DNA of 64,000 nucleotides, taken from assembly GCF_002263495.1 (NCBI RefSeq), contig NZ_CP022753.1, positions 2,666,001 to 2,730,000 of the forward strand. Direction: 5' to 3'. Origin of the DNA: Nocardiopsis gilva YIM 90087. GTDB lineage: Bacteria; Actinomycetota; Actinomycetes; Streptosporangiales; Streptosporangiaceae. Under the pieces are notes generated by a model. It was given only the letters and a program-made list of their open reading frames with translations. It was not told the origin of the DNA and searched no databases. The position numbers and the translations under genes were made by a program. This document shows, piece after piece, positions 1-8,278 of the stretch. The number at the start of each line of letters is the position of its first letter. Within the stretch, counting starts at the first letter, position 1.

Positions 1-963
1 GCCCAGGACGATGAAGTGCGCGGGCTCGGCGAAGTCGACCAGCTCGAAGGGGCGCTGGTAGGTCCAGCGCTCCATCTCGGTGCCCTCGAAGCGCTCGCCG
101 GTGAGCTTCCAGCCCTCGCCCAGGACCTTCTCGACCAGCGGCTCGGCCAGCAGCAGGCGCTCGTTGCCGTCGGTGGCCACGACGTAGGACACGTCGGGGT
201 GCACGGCCACGGCCGTGTTGGAGACCAGGGTCCACGGCGTCGTGGTCCACACCAGCATCGAGGTGGGGTGGTCGGGACTGGCCAGCGGCCCGGAGGTCAC
301 CGGGAAGCGCACGAACACCGAGGGGTCGGTGATGGTCTCATACCCCTGGGCCAGCTCGTGGTCGGAGAGCGTGGTCCCGCAGCGCGGGCAGTAGGGGCTG
401 ATCCGGTAGTCGCGGACCAGCAGCCCCTTGTCCCAGATGGTCTTCAGCGCCCACCACACCGACTGCACGTACTCGGCGTCCATGGTGCGGTAGGCCTGGT
501 CCAGGTCGACCCAGTAGCCCATCCGCTCCGTCATGGCGCGGAAGTCCTTGACGTTGCTGAGCACGTGCTCGCGGCAGTGGGCGTTGAACTCGGCGACACC
601 GAACTCCTCGATGTCCTTCTTGCCGCTGAGGCCGAGCGCCTTCTCGACGGCGACCTCGACCGGCAGGCCGTGGCAGTCCCACCCGGCCTTGCGGTCGACG
701 TGGAAGCCCTTCATCGTCTTGAAGCGCGGGAAGACGTCCTTGAACGCGCGGGCCTCGACGTGGTGCACGCCGGGCTGTCCGTTGCCGGTCGGGGGCCCTT
801 CGTAGAAGACCCAGCTCGGGCCGCCGCGCGTCCGCTCCAGGGAGCGCTCGAAGACCTTCTGCTCCGACCAGCGCCGCAGCACCTCGTGCTCGACCTTGGG
901 CAGATCGACCTGGGCCGGGAGCGCCGGGAACGGCCGGGCGGCGGCGGGTTGTTCGTGAGACAC
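1..963 (-). CDS. ileS: Isoleucyl-tRNA synthetase, N-terminal part (runs off the window start)
   Basis: Charges tRNA-Ile with isoleucine in the cytosol. The reverse-strand translation from GTG at 963 gives about 320 residues of a class I aminoacyl-tRNA synthetase. The N-terminal tract reads FYEGPPTGNGQPGVHH, which is the HIGH-type signature region of IleS/ValS/LeuS enzymes. It is followed by WDCHGLPVE and the start of the CP1 editing insertion (VWTTTPWTL). The C-terminal two thirds, including KMSKS, lie outside the window. The GTG start is supported by GAAAGGG eight to ten bases upstream and by the T-box leader, whose sequestering hairpin covers that ribosome site. The next genes (dksA-like, lspA, rluD) are the usual actinobacterial neighbours of ileS. 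Family assignment is very secure; ValS is excluded by the leader's ATC specifier and the synteny. Confidence 0.96.
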   Translation of the reverse strand, partial: MSHEQPAAARPFPALPAQVDLPKVEHEVLRRWSEQKVFERSLERTRGGPSWVFYEGPPTGNGQPGVHHVEARAFKDVFPRFKTMKGFHVDRKAGWDCHGLPVEVAVEKALGLSGKKDIEEFGVAEFNAHCREHVLSNVKDFRAMTERMGYWVDLDQAYRTMDAEYVQSVWWALKTIWDKGLLVRDYRISPYCPRCGTTLSDHELAQGYETITDPSVFVRFPVTSGPLASPDHPTSMLVWTTTPWTLVSNTAVAVHPDVSYVVATDGNERLLLAEPLVEKVLGEGWKLTGERFEGTEMERWTYQRPFELVDFAEPAHFIVLG

Positions 964-1008
964 CTCGTGCCCTTTCCATCAGGAGCGTTCACCTGATGGA
1001 GGGACGAG
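964..1008 (-). promoter_or_regulatory. Hairpin hiding the ileS ribosome binding site
   Basis: The minus strand reads CTCGTCCCTCCATCAGG, an eight-base loop, then CCTGATGGAAAGGGCACGAG. The two arms pair over most of their length and bury GAAAGGG, the only purine-rich ribosome site before the ileS GTG. This is the expression platform expected for a translational T-box. Uncharged tRNA-Ile would stabilise the antisequestrator and open the site. Confidence 0.8.
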
Positions 1009-1256
1009 GCTCGGCGGCCCCGCGGTACCACCCTCCTTGGGCGACGCCTCCGCACGAAGGGCGCCCCACTTCATTCCTGCCGCGGCCGGGTCTACTGGGC
1101 CGGGCGCGCGTCGCATCGCGGCTCCGGCCGTTCTTCCGGCGGCTCCGGGGTGATCTTCCCGACGGGCATACCCCCGGGCTCCCACCATCCCCGGGTCGCT
1201 TGAGGGCTGTTTCCGACGGTACTCGTCCCCATCCACGCCTTGCTGTCTCGAGGATA
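964..1256 (-). promoter_or_regulatory. T-box riboswitch leader of ileS (translational type)
   Basis: On the minus strand the T-box core AGGGTGGTACCGCG lies at about 1021-1036, just upstream of ileS. About 115 bases further upstream, in a G-rich stem I, an ATC triplet (complement of 1152-1154, in GGGAAGATCACCCC) is a good isoleucine specifier. T-boxes bind uncharged tRNA through the specifier and through the bulge in the T-box sequence. In Actinobacteria the ileS class is known to act on translation by freeing the ribosome site rather than by a terminator, and no T-tract terminator is seen here. The 5' limit is set at a TATCCT-like -10 near 1251-1256 and is approximate. Confidence 0.9.
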
Positions 1257-1431
1257 GCCGAACCCGCACGCCGCCTCCCGCCGTTTTCCGCTCCGGATAT
1301 CCGCGCGGCTCCGTACGCGAAGGGGCGGTGGCGGCGAAGCCGCGGTGCGGGGACGGGCATACTGGCCTGCCGGGACGGCGACGCGCCGCCGGTCCGGCCG
1401 AGACGAGCGACACGCGAAGGGCGGATGCGAC

Positions 1432-1695
1432 ATGGGTGAGGCGAAGGGCACGGGCACGGTACTGGTCACGCTGCCCGACCGCGAGGACGCCGAGGAGCTG
1501 GCCGAGCAGCTGAGCGGGCAGGGCTACGAGCCGTGCGCCGTGCACCGCGACATGCTGGCCGGTGAGGACGACGCCGAGGACGCCGACTGGGTGATCGAGG
1601 TGCACACCGGCCCGCACGGCGGTCCGGCCACGTTCGACGAGCCGCACCTGGCGCGGCTCGCGGAGGACTACGGCGGGTTCGCCGTCGCCGATTGA
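1432..1695 (+). CDS. Small acidic conserved hypothetical protein
   Basis: An 87-residue protein starting MGEAKGTGTVLVTLPDREDA. The ATG is preceded by AAGGGCGG. It is strongly acidic (runs such as GEDDAEDADW). It has an alternating hydrophobic pattern that suggests a small alpha/beta fold: a strand TVLVTL, a helix EDAEELAEQLSGQG, a strand WVIEVHT, and a final helix LARLAEDYGG. The layout recalls the RraB-like/YbaA-type small domains (beta-alpha-beta with a helix carrying EELAE), but I cannot assign a family from sequence alone. It lies divergently from ileS and upstream of the DksA/TraR gene, a place where Streptomyces-like genomes also carry small hypothetical genes. No membrane segment or signal peptide is visible. 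Confidence 0.75.
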   Translation: MGEAKGTGTVLVTLPDREDAEELAEQLSGQGYEPCAVHRDMLAGEDDAEDADWVIEVHTGPHGGPATFDEPHLARLAEDYGGFAVAD

Positions 1696-1962
1696 GCGCC
1701 GCGCGGGCCGGTGTGCGACCGGTCGACGGCGCGGGCGCCCGGAGCCCCGGCGAATCGGAACCCCGGAACGTGGGAACACATGAGGGAAAGAACCACCGTG
1801 TGCCTGTTGCGTCGTGTCGGTTGAATCGCCCTTCGGTGGGCGTTTAAGCTACCCGGCATTGCGTGGACGGACGCGGGGTAACCGTGATGTTCTCGCAGGT
1901 CGATAGGGGGATATCGGGGACCGTCGCACGCGTGTGGGCGGTCGTGCGCAAACAGGAGCCGG

Positions 1963-2445
1963 ATGGTGTCGAAGACCACGGCGAGGACGGCCGGGGCCGC
2001 GCAGGGGCTCCGTGGGGCAGAACGTGAGGGGAACATGGGCGTGACCGAGGCCTCCGGGCTTCCCGTCCGCGAGGGGGAGAGCCCATGGACCGAGGCGGAG
2101 CTCACCGCCGTGCGCCAAGAGCTGGAAGACGAGATGGCGCAGCTGCGGGAGGAGATCGCGGATACCGAGTCCAAGCTGGCGGAGCGGCTCGCCGACTCCG
2201 TCGACGGGGCCGGTGACGACCCGACGGACACCGGTGCCAAGGCCTACCAGCGCGAGCACGACCTGGCGCTGGCTTACAATACTCGTGACCTGCTTGCCCA
2301 GAATGAGCGGGCGGTCAAGCGGATGGACGCGGGGACCTACGGGGCCTGCGAGTCGTGCGGCAAGGCCATCGGCAAGGCCCGGCTGCAGGCGTTTCCGCGG
2401 GCCACATTGTGCGTGCAGTGCAAACAGCGCGAGGAGCGTCGCTGA
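1963..2445 (+). CDS. TraR/DksA family zinc-finger protein
   Basis: A 160-residue protein with the DksA/TraR C4 zinc finger at the C terminus: CESCGKAIGKARLQAFPRA then CVQCK, giving CxxC-x17-CxxC. It is preceded by a long coiled-coil stretch (about residues 45-80, LTAVRQELEDEMAQLREE) that would reach into the RNA polymerase secondary channel. In E. coli DksA works with ppGpp; actinobacterial homologues in the ileS-lspA interval are less studied. Two starts are possible. ATG 1963 has AGGAG upstream and gives a basic, Ala/Thr-rich tail (MVSKTTARTAGAA) of the kind found in Streptomyces orthologues. ATG 2035 has AGGGGAAC upstream. I prefer 1963. The gene lies directly before lspA and the two are probably co-transcribed. 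Confidence 0.9.
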   Translation: MVSKTTARTAGAAQGLRGAEREGNMGVTEASGLPVREGESPWTEAELTAVRQELEDEMAQLREEIADTESKLAERLADSVDGAGDDPTDTGAKAYQREHDLALAYNTRDLLAQNERAVKRMDAGTYGACESCGKAIGKARLQAFPRATLCVQCKQREERR

Positions 2446-2480
2446 GTGACATCGAGCCCTCCGGGGACAAACATCGGACG

Positions 2481-3161
2481 GTGAACGGACCCGCCGCGAA
2501 CAAGCCGCGGCGGTTCGTTCTTTTGCTGACCCTGGCGGTCGTCGCGTTCGTGGCCGACTTCGCCAGCAAGGAGATCGTGCTCGCGCAGCTCCTGCCCGGA
2601 GAGACCGTGTCGGTCGTCGGGGAGCTGCTGCGGCTGACCCTCGTCTTCAACTCCGGCGCCGCGTTCTCCATCGGAACCGGCATGACCTGGCTGTTCACCC
2701 TGATCGCCAGCGTTGTGGCGATCTACATCGTGCGCGTGGGGCGCAATCTGCGCAGCACGGGGTGGGCCATCGCGCTCGGCCTGATCCTGGGCGGCGCGAC
2801 AGGTAACCTCTACGACCGGTTCTTCCGGCCCCCCGGCCCGCTGTACGGCGAGGTCGTCGACTGGATCCAGCTCCCGAACTGGCCGGTGTTCAACCTCGCG
2901 GACTCCTGCATCGTGGTCGGCGGCGTCCTCGCGGTCGTCCTGGCCTTCCGGGGCATCAACATCGACGGAACCCGGGAGTCCGACGCCGAGGCCGATACTG
3001 GGGACAACGGGACCGGAGAGGGGAACGGCCAGGACGAGTCCGCCGCCACCCCCACCGCGCCGGAGGGCCCCGCGGCGGATGAGACGGAGGCGGCAGACAC
3101 TGACGCCAGCGAGCAGCACCGCGCACGCGACAACGGCGCGGACGAGGGAGACCGGACGTGA
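2481..3161 (+). CDS. lspA: Lipoprotein signal peptidase (signal peptidase II)
   Basis: Cleaves the signal peptide of diacylglyceryl-modified prolipoproteins in the membrane. The protein (226 residues from GTG 2481) has four hydrophobic segments and the family's motifs: [10 protein letters not shown] (NxGxAF), [11 protein letters not shown] with the first catalytic Asp, and [15 protein letters not shown] with the second. The C-terminal tail of about 65 residues is very acidic and low-complexity ([20 protein letters not shown]), longer than in E. coli LspA but common in actinomycetes. The start is uncertain. No ATG follows the dksA-like stop, GTG 2481 is the first reasonable codon, and its ribosome site is weak. 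The stop overlaps the next gene by four bases. Confidence 0.93.
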   Translation: MNGPAANKPRRFVLLLTLAVVAFVADFASKEIVLAQLLPGETVSVVGELLRLTLVFNSGAAFSIGTGMTWLFTLIASVVAIYIVRVGRNLRSTGWAIALGLILGGATGNLYDRFFRPPGPLYGEVVDWIQLPNWPVFNLADSCIVVGGVLAVVLAFRGINIDGTRESDAEADTGDNGTGEGNGQDESAATPTAPEGPAADETEAADTDASEQHRARDNGADEGDRT

Positions 3162-4084
3162 GTGACCAGCGCAGTATGCCCGTACCGGACGGGCTGGAGG
3201 GCGACCGCCTCGACGCGGCCATCGCCCGCATGTTCGGACTGTCCCGTACACGTGCCGCCGAACTGATCGTCGACGGCAACGTGCTCGTGAACGGAGGAGC
3301 GGCGGGCAAGTCCGACCGCGTGCAGGCCGGATCCTGGCTGGACGTCACCCTCCCGCCCCCGCCCACCGCGCCCGTCCCGCGCCCCGAGCCGGTGCCGGGG
3401 CTCGGCATCGTCTACGAGGACAGCGACATCATCGTCGTCGACAAGCCGATCGGCGTCGTGGCCCACCCCACGGTGGGATGGACCGGACCGACGGTGCTCG
3501 AAGGGCTCCTCGCGTCGGGCGTCCAGCTGACCACCAGCGGCGCCGCCGAGCGGCAGGGCATCGTGCACCGGCTCGACGCCAACACCACCGGCCTGATGGT
3601 GCTGGCCAAGAGCGAGGCCGCCTACAGCGTGCTCAAGCGCGCCTTCAAGGAGCGGACCGTCGACAAGCGGTACCACACGCTGGTCCAGGGCCACCCGGAC
3701 CCGCTGCGCGGCACCATCGACGCCCCGATCGACCGCCACCCCTCCGGCGACGGCCGGTTCGCGGTGGTGGCGGGCGGCCGTCCGTCCGTCACCCACTACG
3801 ACACCCTCGAGGCGTTCCGCGCGGCCAGCCTCCTGGAGATCAAGCTCGAAACCGGCCGCACGCACCAGATCCGCGTGCACATGGCGGCCATGCGCCACCC
3901 CTGCGTCGGCGACTACCTCTACGGCGCCGACCCCACCCTCGCCGACCGGCTCAACGTGCGCCGGCAGTGGCTGCACGCGGTGCGCCTGGGCTTCGACCAC
4001 CCGACCCAGGGCCGCCTCATGGAGTTCGAGAGCCCCTACCCGGACGACCTCGCCAAGGCCGTCGAACAGCTCCGCGAGGACTAG
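3158..4084 (+). CDS. rluD: RluD-family ribosomal large-subunit pseudouridine synthase
   Basis: Converts uridines to pseudouridine in 23S rRNA. The 308-residue protein has an N-terminal S4 RNA-binding domain (about residues 15-75, [20 protein letters not shown]) followed by the RluA/RluD catalytic domain. The catalytic motif [16 protein letters not shown] has its aspartate at about residue 140. [16 protein letters not shown], typical of the RsuA/RluA superfamily, lies near residue 235. GTG 3158 overlaps the lspA stop as GTGA and has GAGGGAG upstream, so translation is coupled. The exact target positions (1911/1915/1917 in E. coli RluD) are inferred from family and S4 architecture only. Confidence 0.93.
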   Translation: MSDQRSMPVPDGLEGDRLDAAIARMFGLSRTRAAELIVDGNVLVNGGAAGKSDRVQAGSWLDVTLPPPPTAPVPRPEPVPGLGIVYEDSDIIVVDKPIGVVAHPTVGWTGPTVLEGLLASGVQLTTSGAAERQGIVHRLDANTTGLMVLAKSEAAYSVLKRAFKERTVDKRYHTLVQGHPDPLRGTIDAPIDRHPSGDGRFAVVAGGRPSVTHYDTLEAFRAASLLEIKLETGRTHQIRVHMAAMRHPCVGDYLYGADPTLADRLNVRRQWLHAVRLGFDHPTQGRLMEFESPYPDDLAKAVEQLRED

Positions 4085-4099
4085 CGGGACCTGCCCTGT

Positions 4100-5101
4100 T
4101 CATGAGGGCGGAGTCGGCGCGCCGTCCGTTCGGGGGCGGCGCGGCCGCAGGGACCCGTGGGACAGTGCGGCGCCGAGGATGATGATCGCCGCTCCGACGG
4201 GTTCGTTCCAGACCAGCGACTCGCCGAGGATCACCACACCGGCGACGACGGCGACGATGGGCGCGACGTAGGTGACGGTGGAGGCGATCGTCGCCCCGGC
4301 CGCGCCGATGATCGCGTACTGCAGGACGTAGGCCAGGCCGGTGCCGAGCGCGCCGAGCGCTGTCACCGCCAGGATCACCCGCAGCGGCAACTCTGGTGGC
4401 ATGTCGGTGGCCAGCGGGGTGATGATCAGCAGTTGCGCCGTCCCGGCGAGCAGCTGCGCCGTCGCGAGCTCCACGTTGGTGTGTCCGGTGCCGGTGAGGA
4501 ATCGGCGCAGGTAGGGCGTGCCGACGCCGTAGCAGACGGCGGCGCCTACGGCGAGGAACGCGCCGGTGTTCCCGGCCCCGGCGAACCCCGTCCACACACC
4601 GAACACCACCAGCACACCGGTGAACCCGATGACCAGCCCGACCAGCCGCGCGCGGGTCGGCCGCTCGTCGGAGAGCAGGAGTAGCGAGAACCCCACGGCG
4701 AACAGCGGAGTGGCGGCGTTGCAGATCCCGGCGAGCGCCGAGGGGATCAGCTGTTCCGCGTAGCCGAAGAGCGTGAACGGCAGCACGTTGAGCAGGAAGG
4801 CCGCCACCGACAGGTGCAGCCAGATCCGTGGCGATCGGGGGAGGCGTCCCCGGCGCAGCAGCACGACGGCGGCGAGCGGGAGCGCGCCGGTCGCCATCCG
4901 GCCGAGCGTGATCTGCAGCGGTTCGAGGGCCTCCGTGCCGATCTTGATGAACAGGAAGCTCATCCCCCACACCAGAGCGAGGAGCAGGAACTTCGGCTTC
5001 CAGCCGGAGAGCAGGGCGAGAGGGGAGCGCGGGGGAGAGGTGGACCCGAGGGGCGGAACGGCACCGGAGGGAGCCGCCCCGCGGTCGGCGGTGGACGTCA
5101 T
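4100..5101 (-). CDS. EamA-family (DMT superfamily) membrane transporter
   Basis: A 333-residue inner-membrane protein with about ten hydrophobic helices arranged as two EamA repeats. The first repeat contains LLALVWGMSFLFIKIG and IPSALAGICNAATPLFAV. The second contains VATVTYVAPIVAVVAG-like sequence near residues 260-290 (STVTYVAPIVAVVAGVV). This is the RhaT/YdcZ-type drug/metabolite exporter fold; the substrate cannot be read from sequence, and amino acids or small metabolites are common. A 30-residue Pro/Ser-rich cytosolic N terminus precedes the first helix. It is divergent from a LysR regulator, which probably controls it. Its 3' end lies 15 bases from that of the RluD gene, tail to tail. 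Confidence 0.88.
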   Translation of the reverse strand: MTSTADRGAAPSGAVPPLGSTSPPRSPLALLSGWKPKFLLLALVWGMSFLFIKIGTEALEPLQITLGRMATGALPLAAVVLLRRGRLPRSPRIWLHLSVAAFLLNVLPFTLFGYAEQLIPSALAGICNAATPLFAVGFSLLLLSDERPTRARLVGLVIGFTGVLVVFGVWTGFAGAGNTGAFLAVGAAVCYGVGTPYLRRFLTGTGHTNVELATAQLLAGTAQLLIITPLATDMPPELPLRVILAVTALGALGTGLAYVLQYAIIGAAGATIASTVTYVAPIVAVVAGVVILGESLVWNEPVGAAIIILGAALSHGSLRPRRPRTDGAPTPPS

Positions 5102-5174
5102 GCGACGTTTGTACCGTTCACTCTTTCGTTAGGTCTACTTCAATCTTCTTAAGAACAGTCTTAGTATCGCTTAC
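5102..5174. promoter_or_regulatory. Divergent promoter/operator region between eamA and lysR genes
   Basis: This 73-base interval is clearly AT-richer than its surroundings and must hold both promoters. It contains the perfect palindrome TTCTTAAGAA (5146-5155). It also contains the interrupted repeat CTTAAGAACAGTCTTAG, which resembles the T-N11-A dyads bound by LysR proteins. The operator role is inferred. Confidence 0.45.
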
Positions 5175-6080
5175 ATGTTGAGTGTCGATCGTATGCGTGT
5201 TCTGCACGCCATCGCGGTGAACGGGTCGCTCACCGCGGCCGCCGAGGCCCTGCGGGTCACCAACTCGGCCGTCTCCCAGCAGCTGAGCAAGCTGGAGCGG
5301 GAGGTCGGCCAGCCCCTCGTGCAGCGTGACGGCCGGGGCGTACGGCTGACCGAGGCCGCCGAGCTCCTGGTCGACCACACCGGACACATCCTGTCGCTGG
5401 TCCGCCAAGCAGAGGCCGACCTGGAGGCGCACCGCGACACGGTGCTCGGCCACCTGCGGCTGGCGTCGATCGCGACGGCGGCGCGCGACCTGGTCCCACC
5501 GGCGCTCGTCGCCCTGCGCGAGACCCACCCGGGGCTGCGCGTGAAACTCGACGAGCTGGAACCGGACGAGAGCGTGCCCGCGGTGGCGCGCGGGGACGCC
5601 GACCTGTCCATCGTGGTGGACTGGGACGGTGCCCCGGTTCCGCTGCCCGCGGGCCTGCAGCGGGCGCCACTGATGGAGGACATCGCCGACATCGCGCTGC
5701 CGGCCGACCATCCGCTGGCCCACCGCGACCTGGTGGACCTCGACGAAGTGCTCGGCGAGCCGTGGATCAGCTGGACCAAGGGATCCATCTGCGACGACTG
5801 GCTGCACCAGACCCTGCGCGCCCGCGACGTGGAACCCGACATCGCGCACAGTGTCGAGGAGCATCAGACCAAGTTCGCCATGATCGCCGTCGGCCTCGGC
5901 GCGGCCATGATGCCCCGCCTCGGACGCGACCCCGTCCCCGAGGGCGTGCGCGTGGTCCCGGTGCAACCGGCCCTGGTCCGCCAGGTCTATGTCGTCTGGC
6001 GGGCCGACGCCGCCCGTCGGCCCGCGATCCGTGCCACGGTCCGCGCCCTGCGCGAGGCGGCCGCCGTGTACCGGGACTGA
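5175..6080 (+). CDS. LysR-family transcriptional regulator
   Basis: A 301-residue LTTR. The N-terminal winged HTH spans about residues 3-62 and reads LHAIAVNGSLTAAAEALRVT then AVSQQLSKLEREVG, the family hallmark. The effector-binding domain (about 90-290) has two alpha/beta lobes, with GHLRLASIATAARDLVPPAL at its start. Its position, divergent from and adjacent to the EamA exporter, suggests that it senses the exporter's substrate and switches that gene, and probably represses its own. ATG 5175 is the first start in frame and begins MLSVDRMRVLHAIA. No strong ribosome site is visible in the AT-rich leader. The effector is unknown. Confidence 0.93.
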   Translation: MLSVDRMRVLHAIAVNGSLTAAAEALRVTNSAVSQQLSKLEREVGQPLVQRDGRGVRLTEAAELLVDHTGHILSLVRQAEADLEAHRDTVLGHLRLASIATAARDLVPPALVALRETHPGLRVKLDELEPDESVPAVARGDADLSIVVDWDGAPVPLPAGLQRAPLMEDIADIALPADHPLAHRDLVDLDEVLGEPWISWTKGSICDDWLHQTLRARDVEPDIAHSVEEHQTKFAMIAVGLGAAMMPRLGRDPVPEGVRVVPVQPALVRQVYVVWRADAARRPAIRATVRALREAAAVYRD

Positions 6081-6110
6081 CCGGGCCGGGCCCAACTGGG
6101 CTCGGCCCGG
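6081..6110. terminator. Bidirectional terminator hairpin after lysR and the TPP-enzyme gene
   Basis: CCGGGCCGGGCCCA and TGGGCTCGGCCCGG pair with one G.U mismatch around a very short loop, between two convergent genes. There is no T-tract, as is usual for high-G+C actinobacteria. Confidence 0.6.
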
Positions 6111-6126
6111 GGCTGCCCCCGGGCGG

Positions 6127-7800
6127 CTACTGGTCGGCGAGGAGCCCGGACATGGTCGCGCCCGGGCTGATGATGTCCGGGTCGGTGCGGGCGTCGATCA
6201 GCGTGGGAGCGTCGGCGTCCAGGGCCGCGGTCAGGGCCTTGTCCAGCTCGTCGGGGGAGGAGACGGTGGCGGCACGCGCGCCCAGCCCGCGGGCGTAGCC
6301 GGCCAGGTCCAGCGGGCCGCTGATGCTGATCCCCGCCGTCCGTCCCAGGTCGCGTGCCTGGTGCATGGCGATCGTGCCGTACATCCCGTTCTGGAACACC
6401 ACCACGATGATCGGCAGCCCCAGGCGGGCGGCCGTCTCCAGCTCCTGCCCGGTCATCAGCGTGCCGCCGTCACCGGCCACGGCGACGACGGTGCGGTGCG
6501 GTTCGACGAGCTTGGCCGCGACGGCCGCCGGGACCGCGTAGCCCATCGCCCCGCTCGTCGGGGCGAGCTGCGTGCGCGGATGCCGGTAGCACCACCCCCG
6601 GTGCAGGAACGCGGCGAAGTTCCCGGCGTCGTTGCAGATGACGCTGTCGTCCGGGAGGACCCGGCGCATGCCCTCCACCACCGCCCACGGGTGCAGCAGT
6701 CCGCCGGGGTGGTCGGCGATGCCAGCGGGCGGGGTCGCGGTCTTCAGCCACGCCGCGTGGGCCGGGGCGAAGTCCCGGTAGGGGGCTGTCACCGGCGCGT
6801 CGGCCAGCGACTCCAGCGCCCGCCGCGCCTCGGCCACCACGCCCAGCCACACGCCGGTGACCACGCCGATCTGGCCCGGGTCGATGTCGATCTGGGCGAC
6901 CGGGGACTCCACACCCTGGGCGGTGGGGGCCGGGAACCGGTAGCCCTGGGTGGTGACCTCGCTGAGCCGGGAACCCACCACCAGCACGGCGTCGACCTCC
7001 CGGAGCGGCGCCAGGACCGCGTCGTCGCAGCCCAGCCCGAGGTGGCCCAGGTACAGCGGGTGGTCGTTGGGGAAGACGTCCTGCCGCCGCCACGCGGCGT
7101 AGACCCCGGCATGGAACCGTTCGGCGACCCGGACCAGCGCCTCGCGTGCGCCGCGCGCCCCGCCCCCGGCGATGATCACCGGCCGCTGCGCTCCCGCGAG
7201 CCAGGGCACCAGCCGGTCGCGCTCGTCGTCGCCGAGGGGCGGGCGTGGCGGGATGCCGCCGGGAAGGGCGGTCGGCGGCGCGATGCGCTGTCCGAACAGG
7301 TCGCCGGGGACGGCGATCGCCACCGGCCCGGGGCGGCCGCTGGTGGCCACGCGGATGGCCCGCGCGGTCACCTCGGGCAGCCGGTCGGCGCGGGTCACCG
7401 TGGTGGTCCACTTGGTGATCGGAGCGTAGAAGGCCGTCAGGTCCACCTCCTGGAACGCCTCCCGGCCCAGGTGGTCGGTCTCCACCTGGCCGAGGAAGAC
7501 GATCATCGGGGTCGAGTCCTGCCGTGCCGTGTGCACCCCCACCGCGAGGTTGGACGCTCCCGGCCCGCGGGTGGCCGCCGCGACGGCGGGCAGCCCGATG
7601 AGCTTGGCCTCCGCCTCCGCCATGAAGGAGGCGCCGCTCTCGTGCCGGGTGGAGACGAGTTCCATGTTCCCGCGCTGCTCGATGGCGTCGGTCAGCTCCA
7701 GGAAGCTCTCTCCTGGGACGGTGTAGCAGCGCCGGATCCCGGCGCCCGCGAGGACATCGACGACTTCTTCGGCCGCGGTGCGGAGAGGGGTCGTGCTCAC
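6127..7800 (-). CDS. Thiamine-pyrophosphate-dependent enzyme, acetolactate-synthase-like
   Basis: About 557 residues with the three-domain layout of TPP enzymes. The N-terminal Pyr domain has the catalytic glutamate in TRHESGASFMAEA. The central domain is of Rossmann type. The C-terminal PP domain has the cofactor motif GDGGTLMTGQELETAARLGL ending in VVFQNGMYG. Members of this subgroup include acetolactate synthase-like, benzoylformate decarboxylase-like and oxalyl-CoA-type enzymes, so the reaction cannot be fixed. No small regulatory subunit (IlvN) lies nearby, which argues against the biosynthetic ALS. GTG 7800 (VSTTPLRTAAEEV) is chosen because GGAAGGACC precedes it and homology begins there. 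The longer in-frame extension is low-complexity. It lies immediately downstream of, and on the same strand as, the AzlCD genes. Confidence 0.85.
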   Translation of the reverse strand: MSTTPLRTAAEEVVDVLAGAGIRRCYTVPGESFLELTDAIEQRGNMELVSTRHESGASFMAEAEAKLIGLPAVAAATRGPGASNLAVGVHTARQDSTPMIVFLGQVETDHLGREAFQEVDLTAFYAPITKWTTTVTRADRLPEVTARAIRVATSGRPGPVAIAVPGDLFGQRIAPPTALPGGIPPRPPLGDDERDRLVPWLAGAQRPVIIAGGGARGAREALVRVAERFHAGVYAAWRRQDVFPNDHPLYLGHLGLGCDDAVLAPLREVDAVLVVGSRLSEVTTQGYRFPAPTAQGVESPVAQIDIDPGQIGVVTGVWLGVVAEARRALESLADAPVTAPYRDFAPAHAAWLKTATPPAGIADHPGGLLHPWAVVEGMRRVLPDDSVICNDAGNFAAFLHRGWCYRHPRTQLAPTSGAMGYAVPAAVAAKLVEPHRTVVAVAGDGGTLMTGQELETAARLGLPIIVVVFQNGMYGTIAMHQARDLGRTAGISISGPLDLAGYARGLGARAATVSSPDELDKALTAALDADAPTLIDARTDPDIISPGATMSGLLADQ

Positions 7801-7957
7801 AGATGGGGTCCTTCCATCATCGCAAGGTCCGCTTAGGGGGTGGAGCGATCGCCCCGTGACCGACGGCCGACGTCGGCGCGCCGTAGCGTTCGCGGGTCCC
7901 CCGAGGCGATCACCTCCATTCCTGCCCGCGGGGGAGCGGTTCGTCACCTCCCCTCGG

Positions 7958-8278
7958 TCAGGAGATCCCCAGGGCGCGCAGCCCGGCGGTGGTCGCGGCG
8001 GCGGCGATCACGACGACGAGGAAGGGGGCGCGGAGTACCAGGGCGACGACGGCCGCGCCCAGTCCGCTCAACCGGGCGGCGTCCAGTGCCAGACCCGGAC
8101 CGTCGGCGTTGTCGGCGGACTGGATGGCGATCAGCGCCGCGAGCAGCGCGATCGGGACCGTGACGGCGAACCTGCGGACCACCGGGTGGTCCAGGAGCCG
8201 CCGGGGCGCCGCCAGTCCGGCGAACTTGAGCAGGTAGCACCCCGCGGACGTCGCGAGGATCGCGATCCACACCGTCAT
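7958..8278 (-). CDS. azlD: AzlD-family branched-chain amino acid transport protein
   Basis: A 106-residue membrane protein with three to four helices, matching the AzlD family, the small partner of AzlC in branched-chain amino-acid export (BrnFE-type). Typical pieces are WIAILATSAGCYLLKFAG and VLVLRAPFLVVVIAAA-like sequence near the end (ALVLRAPFLVVVIAA). ATG 8278 shares a base with the azlC stop (TGATG) and is preceded by AAGGAG inside azlC, so translation is coupled. An upstream in-frame start exists but would overlap azlC without need. Together the two proteins are expected to export leucine, isoleucine, valine or methionine. Confidence 0.85.
   Translation of the reverse strand: MTVWIAILATSAGCYLLKFAGLAAPRRLLDHPVVRRFAVTVPIALLAALIAIQSADNADGPGLALDAARLSGLGAAVVALVLRAPFLVVVIAAAATTAGLRALGIS

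Noticed and set aside
16-996. Long plus-strand open frame opposite ileS
   Set aside because: It is the antisense shadow of a clearly recognised isoleucyl-tRNA synthetase; the composition is Gly/Val/Arg-rich without motifs.
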